Shown here: in pieces, positions 17,698-24,572 of the stretch | Layout of the letters: every line of letters begins with the position of its first letter | How positions within the stretch are numbered: position 1 is the stretch's first letter | Source of the DNA: Gemmatimonas aurantiaca | Lineage (GTDB): Bacteria > Gemmatimonadota > Gemmatimonadetes > Gemmatimonadales > Gemmatimonadaceae | Direction of reading: 5' to 3' | DNA: 64,000 nt | Assembly: GCF_037190085.1 (NCBI RefSeq) | Contig: NZ_JBBCJO010000008.1 | Coordinates: 24,142-88,141 of the forward strand | Position numbers and translations under genes: made by a program | Notes under the pieces: generated by a model | Told to the model about the DNA's origin: nothing | Seen by the model: the letters and a program-made list of their open reading frames with translations, nothing else | Database searches by the model: none

Positions 17698-19299
17698 TCA
17701 GGAACTCGAAAGCTGGGATACCTGCAATGTAGCCAACAACGCCCGGCGATCGACCTTGCCGTTGGCGTTCAACGGAAACTCCGACCGGACTTCGACAGAT
17801 CGCGGAATCAGGAACGGTTCCACCTGGGTCGAGATGTGTCGGGCGACGTTCGTGGCAACATCGTCGGATGGACCTGACGCCAGGATAAACAACGCCAATG
17901 CCACCGGTCGGCCCTCTTCGAGCGGCCACCCCACGACCACCGCATCGGTGACCTCGGGAACCTGCCTGGCAATGGCTTCGATCTCCGCGGGCTCCACACG
18001 CCGTCCCAACACTTTCAACTGATCATCGACTCGGCCAATGAACGAAAGGTCACCGGAAGGCAGGCTTCGCACGAGGTCACCGGTGCGATAGAAGCCGTCC
18101 ACAAACTTCTCCCGCGTGAGCATTCCGTCCCTCCAGTACCCGGGAACGGTCTGGTCCCCTCCCACGAGCAGTTCGCCGGCTTCGCCGGGGGTGACATCCT
18201 TGCCGTCTTCACCCACGATCCGTACGGTCACGCCGCTGAATGGTTTGCCAATGGGAACGATGCAGTTCGGATATGAGGTTGCCTCTGTTGCCATCCAGGA
18301 AAAGCCGGTGGCGACCACGGTGGCTTCGGTGGGCCCGTACTGGTTCTCGATACGACTGTTCGGCGCCGCCGCCGCCCATGCCTTCGCATTCTCGACCGAC
18401 AGCGCCTCCCCCGCAAACATGCTGTACCGCACCGCGGGAAACCGGTCGGGGCGTAATGCGCCCCGCTGTTTCATGAGCGAGAGCACGGATGGCACGCTGG
18501 CGTACACCGTGATGCCCTCCCGTTCGATGTAACTGGCCGGCGCCAGCAACTGCTGGGCCGCCAACGTGTGCACACACGCCCCGCTCGCCCAGGCCACGAA
18601 CAGGTCGAAGATCGACACGTCGAACGACTGCTCGAACATCTGCGAGAACCGGTCGTCCGGTAGAAACGCAAACCGCGCCCGCGCCTCCCGTAGGTATGCG
18701 GCCACATTGCCCTGCGTGACGAGTACACCTTTGGGCGTACCCGTGGTGCCGGATGTGAACAGGAGATAGCACCCCCAGTCCGGCTGCGGATCCAGACACG
18801 GGGGAAGATCGACGGTGGGCAATGCATCAGCGTCGCACCATGGCACCGCACCGGCAGCAGAGCCGAGGCGCGAAGCGAGGCGCGACTCGGGCGCGAGAAT
18901 CACATGGGCGGCGCCCACGTCCTCCAGCATGGTCTCGAGCAGCGCGATGTCATCAGGCGCCACGATGACGGCGTCGAGTTCCGCCAGTTTCGCGATACGC
19001 CGGATCCGGTCCACGTGCAGCCGGCTGTTGAGCGGCACGAACGCCGTGCCCGCATAGGCGGCGGCGAGCGCGCCGATATAGGTCACCCGTGAGCGGTTGC
19101 CCAGAATGCCCACGCGCCCCCCCTCCGGCACACCGTGGGCCCGCAGCGCGGTGGCCCAGCGACGGGCGAGACTGTCGAGCTCGTCGTAGGTGATGAGACC
19201 GACGTGCCCCGCCAGGGCATGGCGGCTGCCATAAAGATGTGCCGCCCGCGCGACCAGGGCAGCCAGCGAGGGCGGACGAACGGGGGTGATCGACGTCAA
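17698..19299 (-). CDS. Stand-alone adenylation enzyme (DltA / NRPS A-domain-like, AMP-forming)
   Basis: About 533 residues if the TTG at 19299 is used. All core motifs are visible: L-L-F-T-S-G-T-T-G-T-P-K-G (A3, about 180-191), F-D-V-S-I-F-D-L-F (A4, 226-234), E-N-Q-Y-G-P-T-E (A5, 318-325), Y-R-T-G-D-L-V (A7), G-R-V-D-D-Q-L-K (A8) and N-A-N-G-K-V-D-R (A10, catalytic Lys). The Asp in A4 and the N-x-Y-G-P-T-E form are typical of amino-acid-activating domains rather than acyl-CoA ligases. With the 78-residue carrier next door it looks like a DltA/DltC-type loading pair without DltB. The frame extends to ATG 19473, but the extra Ser/Cys-rich residues lack family similarity. Confidence 0.85.
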   Translation of the reverse strand: MTSITPVRPPSLAALVARAAHLYGSRHALAGHVGLITYDELDSLARRWATALRAHGVPEGGRVGILGNRSRVTYIGALAAAYAGTAFVPLNSRLHVDRIRRIAKLAELDAVIVAPDDIALLETMLEDVGAAHVILAPESRLASRLGSAAGAVPWCDADALPTVDLPPCLDPQPDWGCYLLFTSGTTGTPKGVLVTQGNVAAYLREARARFAFLPDDRFSQMFEQSFDVSIFDLFVAWASGACVHTLAAQQLLAPASYIEREGITVYASVPSVLSLMKQRGALRPDRFPAVRYSMFAGEALSVENAKAWAAAAPNSRIENQYGPTEATVVATGFSWMATEATSYPNCIVPIGKPFSGVTVRIVGEDGKDVTPGEAGELLVGGDQTVPGYWRDGMLTREKFVDGFYRTGDLVRSLPSGDLSFIGRVDDQLKVLGRRVEPAEIEAIARQVPEVTDAVVVGWPLEEGRPVALALFILASGPSDDVATNVARHISTQVEPFLIPRSVEVRSEFPLNANGKVDRRALLATLQVSQLSSS

Positions 19300-19527
19300 A
19301 GTCGGAAGGACACTGATGAGAATGGAGCGGGACGTGGATGAGGACGACGCGTGAATGTCGCCGCAACCAGGCAGCCCACCCGGTGAGTCAGCGGCGCAAC
19401 ACTGAACGGAAGCGACTGAGGCGGACACGCCACGCGTATCAGCGCCGGAACGGTGGAACGAAACCCGAAACACTCGGTGACGATTCGGACGTTCTGCAAG
19501 TTAGGTGATACTGGAAGGCCCGAGTAC

Positions 19528-19543
19528 TGGCATGGGATTTGCT
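19528..19543 (+). promoter_or_regulatory. Sigma-54 (RpoN) promoter ahead of PEP-CTERM gene
   Basis: TGGCATGggatTTGCT matches the -24/-12 consensus TGGCACGnnnnTTGCW with one change (CAT for CAC). The invariant GG (19529-19530) and GC (19541-19542) are spaced 12 bp apart, first G to first G, as required. It lies about 130 bp upstream of the PEP-CTERM ATG at 19674. PEP-CTERM genes are known to be RpoN/PrsR-controlled in other bacteria, which supports the call; no PrsR-type activator is present in this window. Confidence 0.6.
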
Positions 19544-19673
19544 CATCTGGTTATGCGAGTAGGGACTCCCCAGGAATCTGCCTGGAGAGCAGAAGTGCGG
19601 CAGGACCGTCGCGCTCTCAGCTCACTCGACCACCACCGGGCCATCCACGGCCCATGCTTTCGAGGAAAGAACC

Positions 19674-20369
19674 ATGCGATCGTTTTTCGCGGGTGCGATG
19701 CTGCTCGCGACCGTTGCATCCACGGCAACGGCGCAAACCGTAACAGCAGTTGATGGTCCGGACCCACTGACCAGCAACGCGCTGTTCTCGGCACAGACCA
19801 ATGTGGTGGACTTCACCAACTGCGGAGTGCCCTCGGGCGTCGTCATCACGGGTGGCGCGTGTCAGACGAGCTCGTCGTCCGGCAATTGGGCGCAGCCGTG
19901 GCAGAGCTACAGCGGCGGCGGTTTCTATACCACCATGGCGCCGTACCCGGGCTCCACGGTCACGGTCGATTTCTCGGGCTGGCTGGCCAACAACGCGTTC
20001 AGCTCGGTGCAGTCGCTCAGCCTGTACTGGGGATCGATCGACAGCTACCAGAAGCTGGAATTGCTCGATGGTGGTGGTAACGTGATCAGCACTATCTTCG
20101 GCTCCAGCGTGGCTTCGCCCAGCGCCAACGGTGATCAGTCGTTCCCGGGCACGAATCGCCGCGTGAACATCGACTTCGGTCCCACGGGTAGCTCGACGTT
20201 TGCGGGCCTCCGCTTCACCTCCGATCAGGCGGCGTTCGAGTTCGACGATATCGCGATCGCGGCGGTCAGCGGTGCTCAGGTGGTGCCCGAGCCGAGCACG
20301 TACGCGCTCATGGCCGCCGGCCTCGCGGGGCTGTTCGGTGTGGCGCGTCGGCGGAAGCAGAACGGCTGA
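19674..20369 (+). CDS. PEP-CTERM sorting-domain exported protein
   Basis: 231 residues. An N-terminal Sec signal peptide ends around A-T-A-Q (residue 21). The middle is Ser/Gly/Asn-rich and probably beta-sandwich. The C-terminus has V-P-E-P-S-T-Y-A-L-M, a hydrophobic helix and A-R-R-R-K, the complete PEP-CTERM sorting signal recognised by exosortase, presumably the one at 5018-6028. The ATG is preceded by GAGGAAAG, a good ribosome site. A sigma-54-like promoter lies upstream and a strong terminator directly follows, so it is a single-gene unit. The function of the mature domain is unknown; surface or EPS-associated location is inferred from the sorting signal. Confidence 0.92.
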   Translation: MRSFFAGAMLLATVASTATAQTVTAVDGPDPLTSNALFSAQTNVVDFTNCGVPSGVVITGGACQTSSSSGNWAQPWQSYSGGGFYTTMAPYPGSTVTVDFSGWLANNAFSSVQSLSLYWGSIDSYQKLELLDGGGNVISTIFGSSVASPSANGDQSFPGTNRRVNIDFGPTGSSTFAGLRFTSDQAAFEFDDIAIAAVSGAQVVPEPSTYALMAAGLAGLFGVARRRKQNG

Positions 20370-20388
20370 ACCTCGGCCGCGACAGCAA

Positions 20389-20423
20389 AAAAGCCCGCCG
20401 GGATCTTATCCCGGCGGGCTTTT
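20389..20423 (+). terminator. Rho-independent terminator after PEP-CTERM gene
   Basis: A 16-bp perfect stem (AAAAGCCCGCCGGGAT paired with its complement) encloses a 3-nt loop and ends in a TTTT run. It starts 20 bp after the stop codon. Confidence 0.9.
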
Positions 20424-20561
20424 GTTCGGAACACGACGGCGCTCCTTAACACGTGACGAGAACACACCCCTCGCATGCGCCGATGCGACCAATGCGCCGA
20501 AGGATTCCTTGCGAAACACCACGAGATTCGGAGCTGCGGCCATTCACCAAATCCAATGCGC

Positions 20562-22298
20562 CTAAGCGAGGTTCTCATGCTCTTCAGATTCCATCGAGAG
20601 CAACATCTCCGACGTGCGATGTGGATCGGCGCTGCGATACATGGTCATGGCATTCGCCGGCCCAATGAGCTTCACGCGCTTCGTCCCAGCGACCAAGTCG
20701 CGTGTCTTAACCTCAACACTACTGGAACAGAACACCAGTAGCGGGGGCCGATTCAGAGGAGACGTATCCGTGAGGTAGCTTCTGAGCTGTCTGACTTGAG
20801 CTGCGTCACCTATGGCAAGCACGCGTATCCGATCCCGGCGAGTCGTGAGCGACAGCGCAGGTAGCGGTCCATCTTCACCGCTGAGGGGTGCATCAACTCT
20901 TCGCGAAATTAACGACCGCACCAGATCGTATAGTCCCTTTCCAGTACTCAATGCTCCCTGCGCGATCGGATTGTCGAGTTCCTCGCGGCGGCTCATCAGA
21001 ACTTTCCGGACGGTTCCATGAAGCCCCGTCGCCCATCCACGAAAATCGCGCCATTTCGTTGCTGGGGCGTCGTTCATATTCCTGGTAATGATGTCGATGT
21101 GCTCGGCGAATTCGCCGATGTCTTCACCGCACGCGCGCATATCGCCGGGCATTTGAGTTATGCGCAAATGATCCCATGCGGTATAGACCCGGCCGTGTCG
21201 CAAGCCGTTGATATATTTTGCGAGCCGGTGCACTGGCTCAAGATACTCTGGCCCCAGGAAAGCCCCATAATAGCCAAGAAATGCCGACGCCGAATGATGA
21301 ATGCATTCGACCGCGGAATGTCTATAGAGATTGGTCTGGCCTGAATCCCAAAGTTTCTTGAGACGCGCAGCGTGACTGCCTGCACGCTCCAAGTCATACC
21401 GAACGGTGTCACTAAACAACCACGATCTCACGAACCATGGGTGTGGAGGTTGGGTTGACAACTCTTCTGCAATGTCCAAAAGGAGCTCAAATCTGATATT
21501 GTATGCCGGCAGACTCAAAGCTACTTCGAGGATCTGTTTGGCTATCGAGTCGAGGTCTTGCGTGCTGATTCCTCCCGCACGAGCCTCGGCAACTCCAACG
21601 CCAAGCACCCGCTCAATGAGCGCCGGAATAACTCGGTCGCGAATCAGGCTGTAGCTAAGTGGACGGCGCTCGCTGGCATCGAACTGAAGAGTCGTTCTGA
21701 CCTTGGGATTGCCATACCTTTGGGCATACCTCGTCGCCCAGTGATCGGCGATGCTTCTATCGATAATATTGCGTGGCAGACTATAGATGGCTCGTAACAC
21801 GCCGAGCCGTAGCGCCCCGGTATCGAGTTCGCCAGTCGCAATATCCCGTCGCTCTTGGAACTCGAGCACCTTTTCAGCGATCGCGATGCCAGTCTGAACA
21901 GGAATTCCGATCGATGCAAGTGAAAGCAGTAACTTATCGGTCTGAAACGGGACATTTTTATTCTGGCGCGGCGCGCGGATACCGAGAGGGAGAAGTTGAT
22001 TGATCTGTTGGTCAAGCGCTCGCACATGCGCCGCGTACTCTTTGGAGAAGGCTCCACCGAGACCGCTGGCTCTGGGACTTATGTCGCGCCCAACATCTCG
22101 CCGTTCCAGAGCGGCCTGGTAGAGGCGCTTTGCGACGCGATCATTGAGTAGCGATTCCTCCCGCATGAACAGGAAAAAATCGTGAGGATCGACATCCGCA
22201 ACGTTAACGAGAATCGCCGGATCATCTGGGGCTTCAGCCAATGCCTCGATCAATATCCGAGTCTCTCGATCAAGTAAACTGCGAGACTTGCGTGTCAT
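20562..22298 (-). CDS. Uncharacterised 578-aa protein with possible ATP-cone-like region
   Basis: I do not recognise the family with confidence. It is a soluble, mainly helical protein without a signal peptide. Residues around 115-180 (V-P-F-Q-T-D-K-L, then G-I-P ... A-I-A-E-K-V-L and a second helix pair) have the rhythm of an ATP-cone nucleotide-sensing domain, and a second, weaker stretch of the same style follows (R-P-L-S-Y-S-L-I-R-D-R-V). The C-terminal 110 residues, from R-I-R-V-L-A-I-G-D-A, look like an alpha/beta domain with alternating strands and helices. It overlaps the upstream 246-aa gene by four bases (ATGA), so the pair is coupled. Base composition is AT-richer than in flanking genes, consistent with transfer. 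Degraded mobile-type genes lie upstream. Confidence 0.75.
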   Translation of the reverse strand: MTRKSRSLLDRETRILIEALAEAPDDPAILVNVADVDPHDFFLFMREESLLNDRVAKRLYQAALERRDVGRDISPRASGLGGAFSKEYAAHVRALDQQINQLLPLGIRAPRQNKNVPFQTDKLLLSLASIGIPVQTGIAIAEKVLEFQERRDIATGELDTGALRLGVLRAIYSLPRNIIDRSIADHWATRYAQRYGNPKVRTTLQFDASERRPLSYSLIRDRVIPALIERVLGVGVAEARAGGISTQDLDSIAKQILEVALSLPAYNIRFELLLDIAEELSTQPPHPWFVRSWLFSDTVRYDLERAGSHAARLKKLWDSGQTNLYRHSAVECIHHSASAFLGYYGAFLGPEYLEPVHRLAKYINGLRHGRVYTAWDHLRITQMPGDMRACGEDIGEFAEHIDIITRNMNDAPATKWRDFRGWATGLHGTVRKVLMSRREELDNPIAQGALSTGKGLYDLVRSLISRRVDAPLSGEDGPLPALSLTTRRDRIRVLAIGDAAQVRQLRSYLTDTSPLNRPPLLVFCSSSVEVKTRDLVAGTKRVKLIGPANAMTMYRSADPHRTSEMLLSMESEEHENLA

Positions 22299-23035
22299 GC
22301 CTCAGCGACTTCGAAGTTGATGGTAAAACCACTGGTGTGCTGAAGTTTGAAGCCTTTTCGCCAACATGTATAACGCGCGAGTAGACTGGCAGCCTTCGAA
22401 GCCGGTCGTTGATCGGGCTTGAAAAGGCGAATGTCGTGCGGCCGAACATGAATAACCCCCTTCAAGGGAGCGGCCGACCATGCGCATGTCGCCTCAAGAA
22501 ACAGGTTGCCGAGCAAGAAATCGCGTATTGCTCTCTCACCTCTTGGAAGCCTTACTACCCATCGCACTCCATGTATCATCTTGACAGCCTCAAGCGTTCG
22601 TTCGGCGCTCTCGAATTCCGTCTCAAACTTATGCTCGTGACCGATGGGAATGCTCACGGACCCGAATGTTAATTCGGCTTCCGATTGAGACGTCTTCTGC
22701 TTGATTCCGGGTCCAAATTTGAAGACCGCCGTTTGTGGTCGCGTACGGACCATTCGGTACTTGACCGGTATGGTGCTAGCACCGGAATAGTGAGTTGCAC
22801 TACCGTCGATAGCCTCCAAGAGCAACTCTGCGCCGGTTGAGCCAAACCACCAATCAGCCTCGCTGACAAGCCCGAACCGAATCGGCCTTGGGTTGAAGAT
22901 CAGGTTCAGATCCAGTTGCAGCTCGGTGGGACCTGGACGGTCAGGAACGATATCGACAAGCAAAAGACAGTCGTCTCTCGCTTTGGTATATAGGTACTTG
23001 AGCAGCTTTGTAGGTGCGAGAACGAGGACAGGCAC
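22295..23035 (-). CDS. Uncharacterised 246-aa protein, partner of 20562-22298
   Basis: No family recognised. The GTG start is supported by GGTGAGG 4-5 nt upstream and an in-frame stop just before it. The sequence alternates short hydrophobic strands (for example D-C-L-L-L-V-D-I-V and W-V-V-R-L-P-R-G) with charged turns, suggesting a mostly beta protein with no signal peptide or membrane helix. It contains several Trp and Cys residues but no metal-binding pattern that I can name. It overlaps the 578-aa gene as ATGA and shares its AT-richer composition, so both probably arrived together and act together. It could be a regulatory or sensor partner, but that is a guess from the arrangement. Confidence 0.7.
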   Translation of the reverse strand: MPVLVLAPTKLLKYLYTKARDDCLLLVDIVPDRPGPTELQLDLNLIFNPRPIRFGLVSEADWWFGSTGAELLLEAIDGSATHYSGASTIPVKYRMVRTRPQTAVFKFGPGIKQKTSQSEAELTFGSVSIPIGHEHKFETEFESAERTLEAVKMIHGVRWVVRLPRGERAIRDFLLGNLFLEATCAWSAAPLKGVIHVRPHDIRLFKPDQRPASKAASLLARYTCWRKGFKLQHTSGFTINFEVAEA

Positions 23036-23221
23036 ACGGCCTCACCAGAGTTGCAGGTCAACGATGACAACGACAGTTCATATGCGCTAGGTGCTCGCGG
23101 CGCAGAATCTGTGGACCGTGCATTGAGATCGCTAGATCCCTGTAACCGACGGAATAGCGCCGCCATTGCGAGCAATCGCCTTCACCGCGCGTCATCAGCA
23201 GTCTCTCCCGCGGTCGCTGAA

Positions 23222-23890
23222 TCAACACGCACCATAGAGCCGCTCGAGATCCATCAGTTCCAGGTCGCCACGCTCCGCCGCCATCCGCTGGAGGTCGACG
23301 TCGAGCCCTGGCGCAAAAACGCCAGCCGGATACCGACGATCTTCAGGCGAGTGCTGCACGGGCGCGCTCTAGATGCCGCAGGTGTGACAGGCCAAACGGT
23401 CTGATCGGCCATTCCTCCCCCTATTGTCTGAATGGACCCGCAAGGCGGGAACGCCCTCGATGTCCCTTCCGCCATTGCCCCAGCAACCACGACAAGCTCG
23501 TCTGCCCGATCACCACCTGCGACATGTCGACATGGCCCCATGCCTCCGGTCGTCTCCGGTGTGGCAAAGCGGCGCACCCAGGTGCGCCTGCTCCTCGAAG
23601 ATCAGGCCGCGCACCCGCGAATCGAACGTCGCGCCCATGGTCCCAGACAGTCGGGATATCGCACTCCCGCAGCACGGTCCGATTGGCCTCAAGGACGGCA
23701 TAGTAGAACTGCAGGAAGGGGCCGGCGAGGGCAGACATGTGACACTGGCACCGCATCGGATCGCCATGGCGAACCACGACCCCGGCGTCGATGAGGTGCT
23801 GAAAATCAAACTGCTGCACCAGCAGCTCCTGCGCTGCCCAGCCGCGCAGTGAAAGCCTGCCCTGCAGTCAGCGCCCGCATCAGCGCAATG
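23222..23890 (-). pseudogene. Degraded ATPase with DUF234-type C-terminus
   Basis: Pieces of one protein appear in successive minus-strand frames. First comes V-V-V-R-H-G-D-P-M-R-C with P-F-L-Q-F-Y-Y and E-A-N-R-T-V-L, then, in another frame, F-D-S-R-V-R-G-L-I-F-E-E, then Q-V-V-I-G-Q, and finally F-A-P-G-L-D-V-D-L with G-D-L-E-L-M-D-L-E-R-L-Y-G before a stop. These match, in order, the DUF234 region that follows the P-loop domain in archaeal-type AAA ATPases ('DPFLRFYYRFxExNR', 'VFEE', 'DLERLY'). At least two frameshifts are needed to join them and the whole ATPase half is missing, so the gene is dead. Family assignment is from memory of the motif order. Confidence 0.55.
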
Positions 23891-24041
23891 GCCGACCTGC
23901 ACAGGATCATCTTAGTGTCCGGCAAATACTGTGTCGAAGACAACATTGATGCCGACATACAAAACGGCCGTGATTGAAAGGCCGGGCGGCAAACTGCGCC
24001 AAATGTTGACGATCGTCAACATTCTCCCGAGAAATTCGGAA

Positions 24042-24209
24042 ATGCTCCCACTACCCCGGCGGGATATCGGTGCCATGGTCCGTCAGGCCAAGACCGCAGC
24101 CGGTCTGACCCAGGGGGCGCTGGGCACCAGGATCGGAGCCAGCCGATTCTGGGCCGCCGATTTCGAGCGCGGCAAGCCACTGGCGGAACTCGGTCTCGCG
24201 CTCCGGGCT
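24042..24209 (+). pseudogene. HipB-like XRE antitoxin remnant
   Basis: From ATG 24042 about 56 residues read as a HipB-type helix-turn-helix: D-I-G-A-M-V-R-Q-A-K, G-L-T-Q-G-A-L-G-T-R-I-G-A-S-R, then F-E-R-G-K-P and A-E-L-G-L-A-L-R-A. Similarity then stops abruptly and the frame runs on into unrelated sequence to 24341. No hipA follows. Either the 3' end was lost at a junction, or this is a truncated regulator still making a short HTH protein. Confidence 0.55.
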
Positions 24210-24572
24210 CCGATGAGTCGACACTTGCCGCACACCACCCGACGCGAGCAACGGGTCGTAGTGCCAGCGCCGGATCTTCCGCACGGTCACCGACGCCATC
24301 TCGGGGCGTGTGGGATTGAGCGGACAATTCGTTTCCTCTAACTAGGGTTTTCGGCGGAGGAGGCTGTGCACGGTTGCAAGCGGCTTCGGGCCAGCAAATC
24401 AACGGTGTACTGCAGATCAGGCACACGCACCGCTGTACCGCTCTCGGTCCTGTTCGACCACCGTGCACGAGCTCCAGTCAATCATACTGCGAGATATAAC
24501 ACGGTCCGGCGCCTGCTCGGGGACATATGTCGTCGTCCACACAGCACACCTTCGCTTGTGCCGACGCTTTTC
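24210..24572. other. Intergenic remnant region, no gene supported
   Basis: Several short frames are open here but none shows recognisable similarity, a ribosome site or consistent codon use. A short minus-strand frame ending near 24051 has a basic start (V-R-K-I-R-R-W-H-Y) but cannot be placed. The stretch joins the hipB-like fragment to the 3' end of the HEXXH lipoprotein gene. Confidence 0.5.
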
